Assembly (NCBI GenBank): GCA_021791495.1
Contig: JAJYWN010000063.1
Location: 1 to 64,000, forward strand
Direction: 5' to 3'
Source: Bacillota bacterium
Lineage (GTDB): Bacteria; Bacillota; Sulfobacillia; JAJYWN01
DNA: 64,000 bases
In this document: positions 56,517 to 64,000 of the stretch, piece after piece
How positions within the stretch are numbered: position 1 is the first letter of the stretch
How the letters are laid out: each line of letters starts with the position of its first letter
Translations under genes and position numbers: made by a program
The notes under the pieces: model-generated
Databases searched by the model: none
Seen by the model: only the letters and a program-made list of their open reading frames with translations
What the model was told of the DNA's origin: nothing

Positions 56517-57413
56517 TTGAAAATCTATATCTCCTGTGACATGGAAGGCATCAGTGGCGTAGTGAACTGGGCGGAGACCGGTTTTGACGGCGCTAACGAC
56601 TATGAACGTTTCCGCCGCGTCATGACGGCTGAGGTGAACGCCGCGGCGCTGGGCGCTTTCGAGGGTGGGGCCACCGAGGTGGTCATTAATGACTCCCACG
56701 GGAGCATGCGGAATATCGTCATCGAGGAGTTGGACCCCAGGGTCCAGCTCGTTCGCGGGTCGCCGAAGCTTTGGAGCATGATGCAGGGGCTGGACGGGAG
56801 CTTCGACGGCGCTTTCTTCGTGGGGTACCACTCGCAGGCCAGTTCGGTGGGGGTTTTGAACCACACTTACACAGGGACAGTCGTCCGTTACAAGGTCAAC
56901 GGCGCGCCCGGTGGCGAGACGGCGATGAACGCCCTGATCGCGGGGGAGTACGACGTCCCCGTCCTACTGGTCACGGGAGACGACCAAGTGTGTGCCGAGG
57001 CGCGCGCCCTGCTAGGGCCGGTCTCCACGGTCGAGGTGAAGAAGGCCGCCGGGCGCTATGCGGCCCAGTGCCTGCACCCCGCCAAGGCGAGGGAGCTTAT
57101 CCAGGCGGCGGCGGAGCGGGCGGTGCGGGAGAAGATCACGGCCAGTCTGGCCGCTTGGGTTCAGGGGGGAAGCGCGGGCGTCGTGGACACGCCGGGTGTG
57201 GTTGGCATGGCGGGCGTCGCGGGTGTCAAACCCTTGAAAGCGGCACGCCCCACCCTCGTCGAGCTGACTTTCCAGGTCAGTGCCATGGCTGACGGAGCTG
57301 CGCTGATGCCTGGAGTCGAACGCGTGGACAATCTAACCGTGGGCTACACGGCCCCCGACTACCTTACGGCCTACCGCGCAGTCAGGGCTATGATCAACTT
57401 GGCGGGACGGTAG
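56517..57413 (+). CDS. M55 family D-aminopeptidase (DppA-like)
   Basis: A 298-residue zinc peptidase of family M55, whose Bacillus member DppA cleaves D-Ala-containing peptides. Metal-binding Asp/Glu in YISCDMEGISGVVNW, His in VINDSHGSMRNI, His in GYHSQASSVGVLNHTYTG, and Glu in GAPGGETAMNALIAG are all present. The start is TTG 56517 with GGAGAGGGG upstream. No signal peptide, so the enzyme acts in the cytoplasm. It heads a run with larB-larC, 23 nt upstream of larB. Confidence 0.85.
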   Translation: MKIYISCDMEGISGVVNWAETGFDGANDYERFRRVMTAEVNAAALGAFEGGATEVVINDSHGSMRNIVIEELDPRVQLVRGSPKLWSMMQGLDGSFDGAFFVGYHSQASSVGVLNHTYTGTVVRYKVNGAPGGETAMNALIAGEYDVPVLLVTGDDQVCAEARALLGPVSTVEVKKAAGRYAAQCLHPAKARELIQAAAERAVREKITASLAAWVQGGSAGVVDTPGVVGMAGVAGVKPLKAARPTLVELTFQVSAMADGAALMPGVERVDNLTVGYTAPDYLTAYRAVRAMINLAGR

Positions 57414-57436
57414 GAGGAAAAGGAAGATGCGAAGAC

Positions 57437-58321
57437 TTGGATGCTCTTAGGATAAGTGACATTCTCCAGGCCGTCCGCGACGGGTCGTTGCCGGTCCAGG
57501 AGGCCCTGGGGCGACTGCGCGACCTGCCCTACGAAGACATGGGGTTCGCCAAGCTTGACCACCACCGCGGCCTGCGCACGGGGGTCTCTGAGGTGGTCTT
57601 CTGCCAGGGCAAGCGCACCGAGCAGGTCGTTTCCATCATGGAGCGGCTGGCGGCCCGCAATGCGACGGTCATGGGGACCCGGGCAACGCCCGACGTGGCG
57701 GCGGCGGTACGGGTGCGGCTGCCACAGGCCGAGTACTTCGACCTGGCGCGGATCATTGTGGTTAGGAAGGCGCCCATGGTAAGGAAGGCCGCGGACGACG
57801 GGGCGGTCGGCCCTGGGGCGGAGCCGAAGGCCAGAGTGGCCGTCGCCGGTGCCGCCGCCATCCTCTGTGCCGGCACAGCCGACCTGCCGGTGGCTGAAGA
57901 AGCAGCCGTCACCCTTGAAGTGTTAGGTGATCCCGTCGACCGCGTCTACGATGTGGGAGTGGCCGGTCTGCACCGCCTACTCGATCACCTTGAGCGCATC
58001 CGCGCCGCTAAAGTCCTCATCGTCGTGGCCGGCATGGAAGGGGCCCTGCCCAGCGTCGTCGGGGGGCTGGTGGACCGGCCTATCATCGCCGTGCCCACCA
58101 GCACGGGCTACGGCGCCAGCTTCGGCGGGCTGGCGGCGCTCCTTGCCATGCTGAACAGCTGCGCACCGGGCGTAGGGGTGGTCAATATCGACAACGGTTT
58201 CGGCGCCGCGCGTCTGGCCCACCTCATTCTAGCTGGGATGGAACCGGCGGCAGGCGCAGGAGCCGGAGCAGGCGCTGGAGCTGGAGCAGGAGCCGGAGCA
58301 GGCGCAGGAGCGACACCATGA
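57437..58321 (+). CDS. larB: LarB, pyridinium-3,5-biscarboxylic acid mononucleotide synthase
   Basis: A 294-residue LarB, which carboxylates nicotinic acid adenine dinucleotide and hydrolyses it in the first step of nickel-pincer-nucleotide synthesis. It has the N-terminal VFCQGKRTEQVVSIMERLAA block and a PurE/AIR-carboxylase-like C-terminal domain (CAGTADLPVAEEAAVTLEVL, VAGMEGALPSVVGGLV, PTSTGYGASFGGLAALLAML). The tail is a Gly-Ala repeat of about 28 residues, coded by a simple GGAGCAGGC-type repeat, which is unusual. The stop overlaps the larC start (ATGA). Confidence 0.9.
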   Translation: MDALRISDILQAVRDGSLPVQEALGRLRDLPYEDMGFAKLDHHRGLRTGVSEVVFCQGKRTEQVVSIMERLAARNATVMGTRATPDVAAAVRVRLPQAEYFDLARIIVVRKAPMVRKAADDGAVGPGAEPKARVAVAGAAAILCAGTADLPVAEEAAVTLEVLGDPVDRVYDVGVAGLHRLLDHLERIRAAKVLIVVAGMEGALPSVVGGLVDRPIIAVPTSTGYGASFGGLAALLAMLNSCAPGVGVVNIDNGFGAARLAHLILAGMEPAAGAGAGAGAGAGAGAGAGAGATP

Positions 58322-59628
58322 CCAAGGTCCTTTACTTCGACCTCTTTTCCGGTGTCAGCGGCGACATGCTCCTCGGAGCCCTGGTGGACGCCGGAGTCGA
58401 GCCGCAGGTCATCTTGGGCGCCGCGGCGGCGCTGGGGATCGGCGGCTACTCCATTCAGTTCGAGCCGTGCCAGAAGGGCGCCATCCGCGCCACCCGCGCG
58501 GTGGTGCGTACGGACGAAGACGCAGCTTCGCCAAGGGATGGGGCGTCCGGCCCCCACCTGCACCATCACCACCACCATCACCAACCCTCGCGCTGCCTGC
58601 ATGATGTTTTACATATTATCGGTGAATCAAACCTGAGCCAAGGCGTCAAGGACCTGGCCTCGGCGGTCTTCCGCCGCCTGGCGGAAGCCGAGGCCGCCGT
58701 CCACGGCTCGTCCCCGGAAGAAGTCCACTTCCACGAGGTCGGCGCCGTCGACGCCTTGATCGACATCGTCGGCGTCTCCGCCGGCGTGGTCGCCCTTGGC
58801 GCGTCATCCTTCTTTACCTCGCCTTTTCCCGTGAATCCAGGCACTGTGCGGACGGACCACGGGCCTGTGCCGCTGCCGGCCCCGGCCACCCTTGAACTGA
58901 TCAAGGGGTACGCCGTGCGCCCCTCTCCCTCGGAACGGGAGCTGGTGACGCCGACAGGGGCGGCGCTGGTGACTACCGTGTGCGCGCCGAACGAGGTTGG
59001 AGGGGCAGGCGGGGGCGGCGGCGCCCAGTGGCGCCACCCTGCGGGGAGCTGGCCCGCCATGACCGTGAGCGCCGTCGGCTACGGGGCCGGAACGCTGGAC
59101 CTACCGTGGCCCAACGTGGTCCGGCTGGTGGTGGGCGAGGTGGCGGCGTTACCGCCGCCGCCGGGTCTCGAGGCGGGCGAGATCATGGTGGCCGAAGTTA
59201 ACCTGGACGACATGAATCCGCAGCTATATGGGCCGCTCTTCACCCGCCTCCTGGAGGCCGGGGCGTTGGACGTGGGCGTACAGCCAATGTACATGAAGAA
59301 AGGCCGCCCAGGCCAGCTCCTGACGGTGTTGCTGCCCCCGGAGCGCGCGGTGGCGGTCATCCCGCTTATTCTGGCGGAAACGACCAGTTTGGGCGTGCGG
59401 ACGTACCTGGCCCGGCGCTGGATGCTGCAGCGCGAGCAGGTGGAGGTCAAGACCGCCTACGGGACGGTGCGTGTCAAGGTGGGGCGCGCGGTCGACGGGT
59501 CGATCTTCAACGTTGCCCCGGAGTTCGAAGACGTGGCTAAGCTGGCCACCGACAGAGGTGTACCGGTGAAGGAGGTCCAGCAGGCGGCGCAGGCCGCCGG
59601 GCGACGGGCGCTGGGGCTGCCAGAATGA
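58318..59628 (+). CDS. larC: LarC, nickel insertion protein of the pincer cofactor pathway
   Basis: A 436-residue LarC that inserts nickel into the pincer nucleotide by a CTP-dependent reaction. The N-terminus YFDLFSGVSGDMLLGALVDA is the family hallmark, and EEVHFHEVGAVDALIDIVG is conserved. A His-rich stretch (about 79-90, HLHHHHHHHQ) may bind nickel. The C-terminal CTP-binding half (VNLDDMNPQLYGPLFTRLLE) is in the same frame. Lactobacillus makes full LarC by a programmed frameshift between larC1 and larC2; here none is needed. Translationally coupled to larB. Confidence 0.92.
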   Translation: MTKVLYFDLFSGVSGDMLLGALVDAGVEPQVILGAAAALGIGGYSIQFEPCQKGAIRATRAVVRTDEDAASPRDGASGPHLHHHHHHHQPSRCLHDVLHIIGESNLSQGVKDLASAVFRRLAEAEAAVHGSSPEEVHFHEVGAVDALIDIVGVSAGVVALGASSFFTSPFPVNPGTVRTDHGPVPLPAPATLELIKGYAVRPSPSERELVTPTGAALVTTVCAPNEVGGAGGGGGAQWRHPAGSWPAMTVSAVGYGAGTLDLPWPNVVRLVVGEVAALPPPPGLEAGEIMVAEVNLDDMNPQLYGPLFTRLLEAGALDVGVQPMYMKKGRPGQLLTVLLPPERAVAVIPLILAETTSLGVRTYLARRWMLQREQVEVKTAYGTVRVKVGRAVDGSIFNVAPEFEDVAKLATDRGVPVKEVQQAAQAAGRRALGLPE

Positions 59629-59734
59629 GCCGGCGCCACTCCGGAGTCGATGGAAGGAGGCCCCCAAACCCCCTGTTGACTCGGCCGTCCATTGTCCTCC
59701 CTTTGCCTAAGTCGAGGAGGGGAGCAGAGGAGAA

Positions 59735-59945
59735 CCGCCAAAACATGGCACCCCCACGCGGGGAAAACGCTAGGTTTTGTCTTTGTCAGACTATTGGAGG
59801 CCGATTTCCGCCAAATTCTAGCGGTGGCCACGAGACACCCACTAGATTTTAGCGGAAAACCGCCCCAAACCCACCGTCCTAGAGTGCCAACCGATAGATC
59901 TTAGCGATTTGCTTCTGAGACACCGCCAAATTCTGGCGATTTTCG
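59735..59945. repeat. Multi-palindrome element, family 4 (CGCCAAATTCTGGCG), copy b
   Basis: A set of short motifs: CGCCAAAAC near 59738, AAAACGCTAGGTTTTG near 59764, CCGCCAAATTCTAGCGG near 59810, TAGATTTTAGCGGAAAAC near 59843, GATCTTAGCGATTT near 59896 and CGCCAAATTCTGGCG near 59925. The core 59795-59860 matches 42572-42636. It lies between convergent larC and larE and supplies the 3' end of larE. Confidence 0.65.
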
Positions 59946-60857
59946 TTCGGAGGACACTCGGCTGGGCAGCGTCAGGTTCATGCTCCCGGTGCGGTATCCC
60001 AGCAGGTCCAGGGCGCAATACGTGTATCCCAGCCGCTTGGCCTCGGCGGCGATGTCTTCGCGATGGGCCAGGGCCAGTTTCATCTCGGACGGCAGCAACT
60101 CCAGGCGGACGATGGTATCGTGATGGCGCGCCCTGACCTGCGTGAAGCCGAGATCGTGCAGATACCGCTCTAGTCCGCCCACGCGCCGCAGGGCTTCGGC
60201 GGTGATCTCCTTGCCGTAGGGGAAGCGCGAGGCCAAACAGGCCAGGGCCGGTTTGTTCCAGGTCGGCAGATTGCGGTCACGCGATAGCAGGCGGATCTCA
60301 TCCTTCGTCAGACCGGCTTCCTGCAGAGGGCTGATGACACCCAGCTCGGCGCCGGCGCGGGCACCGGGACGGTAGTCGGCCAGATCGGAGGCGTTGGCGC
60401 CATCGGCCACGGTGGCCAGTCCCTCGGCCTTGGCGATGGCGGTAAGGGTGGAAAACAGCTCTTTCTTGCAGTGATAGCAGCGGTCCGGCGGGTTCACGCG
60501 GAACTCGGGCAGCTCGAACTCGTGGGACTCAATGACGGTGTGGCGCACGCCCATGGCGCGGCCGACACGCTGGGCTTCCTCGACCTCTTCCTTGAAGTAG
60601 GTCGGAGAGGCGGCGGTGACGGCGAGGACGCGGCCCGTCGGCAAGACTTCGCGGGCGACGTCAAGGAGGAAGGTGCTATCGACTCCTCCGGAGTAAGCTA
60701 CGACCAGGCTGCCGAGGGCCGCCAGGCGCGCTTTCAGCTTGTCCAGTTTGGCGGCGGCTTCGCCGGCCGGGGTCGTCGCGGTGAGTGCAGGCGTAGGGAC
60801 GTTCTTCGCGTTTGTCATGTTCGTCATGGCGTGGCTATTCGGTGCGTCCGCGGTCAT
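59901..60857 (-). CDS. larE: LarE, ATP-dependent sacrificial sulfur transferase
   Basis: A 318-residue PP-loop enzyme that converts the carboxylates of the LarB product to thiocarboxylates. PP-loop: LVVAYSGGVDSTFLLDVA. NPPDRCYHCKKELFSTL and WNKPALACLASRFPYG follow; the Cys in the latter aligns with the sacrificial cysteine of Lactobacillus LarE. Family homology ends at YRTGSMNLTL; the last roughly 20 residues are read from the palindromic repeat element. An N-terminal extension of about 35 residues is Ala/Thr-rich. ATG 60857 has only a weak ribosome binding site. No larA racemase is in the window. Confidence 0.9.
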   Translation of the reverse strand: MTADAPNSHAMTNMTNAKNVPTPALTATTPAGEAAAKLDKLKARLAALGSLVVAYSGGVDSTFLLDVAREVLPTGRVLAVTAASPTYFKEEVEEAQRVGRAMGVRHTVIESHEFELPEFRVNPPDRCYHCKKELFSTLTAIAKAEGLATVADGANASDLADYRPGARAGAELGVISPLQEAGLTKDEIRLLSRDRNLPTWNKPALACLASRFPYGKEITAEALRRVGGLERYLHDLGFTQVRARHHDTIVRLELLPSEMKLALAHREDIAAEAKRLGYTYCALDLLGYRTGSMNLTLPSRVSSERKSPEFGGVSEANR

Positions 60858-60893
60858 ACCTGCAGCTAGCTTAAGTTTGTTCGGAGGATGTGG

Positions 60894-61529
60894 ATGTCGG
60901 ACGTGATCGAGGTCCGCTTCTTGCCGACCACCGATTTCCCGCCCGGCACGGTCCTGGACCTGCTAGAGCGCAGCTACGATAGTCTATTGCGTGAAGAGCC
61001 GCGCTACTGGGGGCCGGAGCGGGAGTCCTTCGCCGCCTTTGACAAGGAGGTCTACGATCACCCGGCCACGGTCGGCGCCTGCGTTTTGGTCACAGCCATT
61101 CCCGCAGTTACCGCCAGTGGCGCCAACGGCATCGCGGGCACCGGAAACCGAGGTGCCAGTTCCGACGGCACCGGCGCCCGCGCCGACGCTGCAGTTGCCG
61201 CAGCCGCCGCAGCCGCTGGTGTGACTCGCTGGCGTGCCATCGGCCTTGGTACATGGGACCCCCGTCAGGGGCCGGCCGTCGGCATCGTCGGCCACAACTG
61301 CGTTATCCCCGACTATCAGGGACAAGGGATCGGCCGGCGTCAAGTCCAGGAAATTCTGCGGCGCTTCCGGCAGCGGGGGTTCGCCCGCGCCGCAGTGACC
61401 ACCAGCGAACACCCTTTCTTCGTCCCGGCGCAGCGCATGTACGCCGCCTGCGGTTTCACCCTTGTCGGCCGTCGTTCCGGTGGGCCGGACCCGAGGTATG
61501 GAGTGCTCGATTTCGCGTTACCCTTCTAG
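60894..61529 (+). CDS. GNAT-family N-acetyltransferase
   Basis: A 211-residue GNAT. ATG 60894 has GGAGG six nucleotides upstream. Acetyl-CoA-binding region: VIPDYQGQGIGRRQVQEILR; conserved end MYAACGFTLVGRR. An Ala/Gly-rich insertion (about 65-110) interrupts the N-terminal strands. The substrate is unknown. It is divergent from larE with only about 36 bp between starts, and upstream of ywlE with a 142-nt gap. Confidence 0.8.
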   Translation: MSDVIEVRFLPTTDFPPGTVLDLLERSYDSLLREEPRYWGPERESFAAFDKEVYDHPATVGACVLVTAIPAVTASGANGIAGTGNRGASSDGTGARADAAVAAAAAAAGVTRWRAIGLGTWDPRQGPAVGIVGHNCVIPDYQGQGIGRRQVQEILRRFRQRGFARAAVTTSEHPFFVPAQRMYAACGFTLVGRRSGGPDPRYGVLDFALPF

Positions 61530-61671
61530 CCATGAAGTCACCCTCTGCCTGGCGAAGGGCCGCACTCTCCACACGCCCGGTCCTTGCCGGAGGAGTTCGG
61601 CACCCATTTCGGCGAAATGGGTCGGCGAAGCTTGGCGCACAATAGGGACGACGACAGTAGGGAAGATGAGA

Positions 61672-62346
61672 ATGCGCATTCTTTTCGTCTGCAGTGGAAA
61701 CACGTGCCGGAGCCCCTTGGCCACCTTCCTTGCCCGGCGCATAGTGGAGGAGTACGGCGCCGAAGTGGCTGGGGGGTTTTCCTTCACGTCCGCCGGTACT
61801 GGTGCGGCCGGCGGCCAGCCGGCCTCGCAGCACGCCCAGACTGTGGCGGCCGAGCGGGCGGCGGTCGGGCGGCGAAGTACGGCCGGGGACGGGACCACAC
61901 CGTCCCCCGACCTGTCCTCTCATACCAGCGCTTTTCTGACCGCGGACGCTATCCACCAGGCTGACCTGGTTTTGACCATGTCCACCTCCCACCGCCGTGC
62001 CGTGGAGAGCCTGGTACCTGCGGCGATTGAGAAGACCTTCACTCTCAAGGAGTACGCGGAGGCGGCGCGCCACGCCATCGGCGAGGGTGGCAGGGACGGT
62101 GGACCGGCTACCGGCGTCACGATCGCGGGTGGCGCGGCGGCGGGCGGCCGGGCGAACGGAAGCCTTGTCGGCGGTGGGGAGGCGGTCCACGGCCCGAGCG
62201 CATCCCACGACATTGCCGACCCCTTTGGTGGAGACTTGGAGACATACCGGCAGGTAGCCGCGGAAATCGAGACCGAACTGCGCGCGGTCCTGTCCTGGCT
62301 CGTCTCCCAACGGGAAGGAAACGCAGGAAACCGGCCCAGTTCGTGA
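61672..62346 (+). CDS. ywlE: Low-molecular-weight phosphatase, YwlE-type protein-arginine phosphatase
   Basis: About 224 residues. The P-loop ILFVCSGNTCRSPLATFLA carries Thr where tyrosine phosphatases have Ile. In Bacillus YwlE that Thr gives specificity for phosphoarginine, so a role opposing McsB kinase is likely. The general-acid region is IADPFGGDLETYRQ. Two low-complexity insertions (about 45-75 and 145-175) make it about 70 residues longer than YwlE. ATG 61672 is chosen (AGGGAAG upstream); ATG 61666 is possible. It is in the usual position before rpiB. Confidence 0.87.
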   Translation: MRILFVCSGNTCRSPLATFLARRIVEEYGAEVAGGFSFTSAGTGAAGGQPASQHAQTVAAERAAVGRRSTAGDGTTPSPDLSSHTSAFLTADAIHQADLVLTMSTSHRRAVESLVPAAIEKTFTLKEYAEAARHAIGEGGRDGGPATGVTIAGGAAAGGRANGSLVGGGEAVHGPSASHDIADPFGGDLETYRQVAAEIETELRAVLSWLVSQREGNAGNRPSS

Positions 62347-62386
62347 GAAATCATTTTCGTCATCAGCCAGAGCAAGGAGGATACCC

Positions 62387-62845
62387 TTGAAGATCGCCAT
62401 CGGCTCGGACCATGCCGGCGTGGCCCTGAAAGAGGAACTGAAAGCCCAGCTGACCCCGGAAGGTCACATCTTCGTCGACATGGGCACGGATTCCACGGCC
62501 TCGGTGGACTATCCGGATTTCGCCGCGAAGGTCGCGGCCGCCGTCGTGAGCGGCGAGGTCGATTGCGGCATCCTTGTCTGCGGGACGGGGATAGGAATGT
62601 CGATGTCGGCGAATAAGGTCCGCGGCATCCGCTGTTCCCTCTGCTTCGACCAGTTCACGGCCCGCATGTCCCGCGAGCATAACGACGCCAACGTCTTGGC
62701 CTTGGGCGCCCGCGTCACCGGCCCCGGCCTGGCCGTCGAAATCGCCCGGACCTGGCTGGCCACCGCCTTCGCGGGCGGCCGGCACCAGCGCCGGGTGGAG
62801 AAGATTATGGCGCTGGAGCAGGGCGCAGACCAGAAGACAGTGTAG
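62387..62845 (+). CDS. rpiB: Ribose-5-phosphate isomerase B
   Basis: A 152-residue RpiB, interconverting ribose-5-phosphate and ribulose-5-phosphate. MKIAIGSDHAGVALKEEL is diagnostic; the active-site Cys lies in GILVCGTGIGMSMSANK, followed by RCSLCFDQFTARMSREHND. TTG 62387 has AAGGAGG upstream. The about 100 nt after it are a purine-rich degenerate repeat (GAGCAGAAGAC-like units) that also encodes the protein tail. Confidence 0.94.
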   Translation: MKIAIGSDHAGVALKEELKAQLTPEGHIFVDMGTDSTASVDYPDFAAKVAAAVVSGEVDCGILVCGTGIGMSMSANKVRGIRCSLCFDQFTARMSREHNDANVLALGARVTGPGLAVEIARTWLATAFAGGRHQRRVEKIMALEQGADQKTV

Positions 62846-62947
62846 AGAGCTGAGCAGAAGACGGTGCAGAGGGTAATGCAGGGGATAGAGCAGAGGATAG
62901 AGCGGTAGAAAGAAAGCACCGACCAGAAAGAGGAGGCACCATCGATC

Positions 62948-63577
62948 ATGTCTCATACACCGGCAGGTGGTTGCGAAAACATATCCGATAAGGCGCCCCA
63001 GCGGGTGGTGGACGACGCTTTTCTACGGGAAGTCGGCTCGCGCGTCCGCGGAGCCGTGGAGGCCCTCTTCACCGTGGCTAACCTGCGCCCCGGGCAGATC
63101 CTGGTCGTCGGCGGCAGCACCAGCGAAATCGTGGGAAAGCGCATCGGCACGTCGGGCAGCCTTGAGGTGGCCCGCGCCGTCCTGGACCCACTCATGGAAG
63201 TGACCGCCGCCCATCAAGTCTACCTGGCCGTCCAAGGATGCGAGCACATCAACCGCTCGCTGGTGCTGGAGCGCGCCGCCGTTGAGAAGTATGGCTTCGA
63301 AGAGGTGACAGTGGTCCCGGTGGCCAAGGCCGGCGGCAGCCTCGCCACGGTGGCCTACGAGGCCTACGCCGACCCCGTCATGGTGCAGAGCATCAGCGCC
63401 CACGCCGGAATCGACATCGGCGACACTTTCATCGGCATGCACCTGCGGCCGGTGGTGGTTCCCGTCCGCCTGCCCTTCGACGAGATCGGTTCGGCGCACC
63501 TGACCTTGGCGCGCACGCGGCCCAGGTTGGTTGGGGGCGAACGGGCCGTCTACAGGAAACCGCAGCCGCAGGGCTAG
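62948..63577 (+). CDS. TIGR01440 family protein (YwlG/UPF0340-like)
   Basis: A 209-residue protein of the UPF0340/TIGR01440 family, found between rpiB and glyA or comEB in Firmicutes. Family blocks: [39 protein letters not shown] and [20 protein letters not shown]. No function is established. ATG 62948 has AGGAGG 12 nt upstream. The first roughly 25 residues vary from the usual start. Confidence 0.88.
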   Translation: MSHTPAGGCENISDKAPQRVVDDAFLREVGSRVRGAVEALFTVANLRPGQILVVGGSTSEIVGKRIGTSGSLEVARAVLDPLMEVTAAHQVYLAVQGCEHINRSLVLERAAVEKYGFEEVTVVPVAKAGGSLATVAYEAYADPVMVQSISAHAGIDIGDTFIGMHLRPVVVPVRLPFDEIGSAHLTLARTRPRLVGGERAVYRKPQPQG

Positions 63578-63600
63578 ACACCGAGAGGAGCCCCGTTTCC

Positions 63601-64000
63601 ATGCCCGAGCGCAAGGACGGCACAAGTACCGGCGCCGGCGACGGCATCGCCACCCCGACGCCCACCCCGATGCCCACCCCCACCCCCACCACCACCTCCC
63701 GGCCGCCGTGGGACCAGTACTTCATTGAAATCGCCACGGCCGTGTCCCGCCGTTCCACCTGCCTCCGCCGCCAAGTCGGCGCCATCCTGGTGCGGGACAA
63801 GCGTATCCTGACGACCGGGTACAACGGCGCCCCAGCCGGCGTGCCCCATTGCGTGGACGTCGGCTGCCTCCGGGAGAAGCTGGGCATCCCCTCCGGCCAG
63901 CGCCACGAAATCTGCCGGGGCCTCCACGCCGAGCAGAACGCCTTGGTCCAGGCCGCCCTTCACGGCATCTCCGTCGAAGGAGCCACCCTCTACTGCACCA
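63601..64000 (+). CDS. comEB: dCMP deaminase (ComEB-like), 3' end outside the window
   Basis: 133 codons are visible before the window ends. A Thr/Pro repeat (about 18-35, [12 protein letters not shown]) precedes the deaminase domain, which starts [38 protein letters not shown] and the zinc motif [12 protein letters not shown] (His-Ala-Glu) follow; the Cys pair of the zinc site should follow, beginning near TLYCT at the edge. The enzyme makes dUMP from dCMP for dTMP synthesis; in Bacillus the gene is comEB. ATG 63601 has GAGAGGAG upstream. Confidence 0.88.
   Translation, partial: MPERKDGTSTGAGDGIATPTPTPMPTPTPTTTSRPPWDQYFIEIATAVSRRSTCLRRQVGAILVRDKRILTTGYNGAPAGVPHCVDVGCLREKLGIPSGQRHEICRGLHAEQNALVQAALHGISVEGATLYCT

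Overview
The window looks like a high-GC chromosome segment of a Gram-positive bacterium of the phylum Bacillota, probably one of the high-GC clostridia-like lineages. This rests on conserved Firmicute gene order (fsa-rho, then rpmE - DUF1385 - prfA - prmC - ywlC, then ywlE - rpiB - ywlG-type - comEB), on many SLH-anchored exoproteins, on copper-amine-oxidase-N (stalk) domain proteins, and on frequent TTG/GTG starts with strong AGGAGG-type ribosome binding sites. No rRNA, tRNA, CRISPR array, prophage or transposase was seen.

Region by region. 0-5.2 kb: small unknown genes, broken gene fragments and a winged-helix/nuclease-fold protein. 5.2-22.5 kb: cell-envelope genes. These are an MBOAT acyltransferase with an SGNH-like partner, three SLH proteins (transglutaminase-like, BsuPI-like, HEXXH metallopeptidase-like), and a tandem triplet of stalk-domain secreted proteins followed by a truncated fourth. 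22.6-26.5 kb: accessory island with two Panacea-domain (antitoxin-type) genes, a decayed partner gene, an actin-like ATPase overlapping a bactofilin, and a second winged-helix/nuclease-fold paralogue. 27.2-36.3 kb: a further SLH protein, a membrane-anchored beta-propeller and a 1758-residue SLH subtilase. 36.8-38.2 kb: kal-kce, two steps of lysine fermentation. 38.4-51.9 kb: the fsa-rho...rpmE-prfA-prmC-ywlC housekeeping block, interrupted by an aldolase, a LysM/M23 hydrolase, a broken lipoprotein gene and a tryptophanase. 52-56 kb: a frameshifted class V aminotransferase, a CapA-like protein and a GNAT. 56.5-60.9 kb: DppA-like D-aminopeptidase with larB-larC and convergent larE (nickel-pincer cofactor synthesis; larA is not in the window). 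60.9-64 kb: GNAT, ywlE, rpiB, a TIGR01440 protein and the start of comEB.

The most unusual signal is in the intergenic DNA. At seven gene borders there is an element of about 200-280 bp made of paired, roughly 50-nt hairpin-forming units. Both the motif and the architecture recur, but the motif differs from locus to locus: at least four motif families are visible. Two of these elements lie upstream of the two winged-helix/nuclease-fold paralogues. A separate leader-like repeat, with core CTGGAAGGCGAAGGATTTGG, precedes or invades four genes. Together these suggest an active, undescribed repeat system that reshapes gene ends in this genome.
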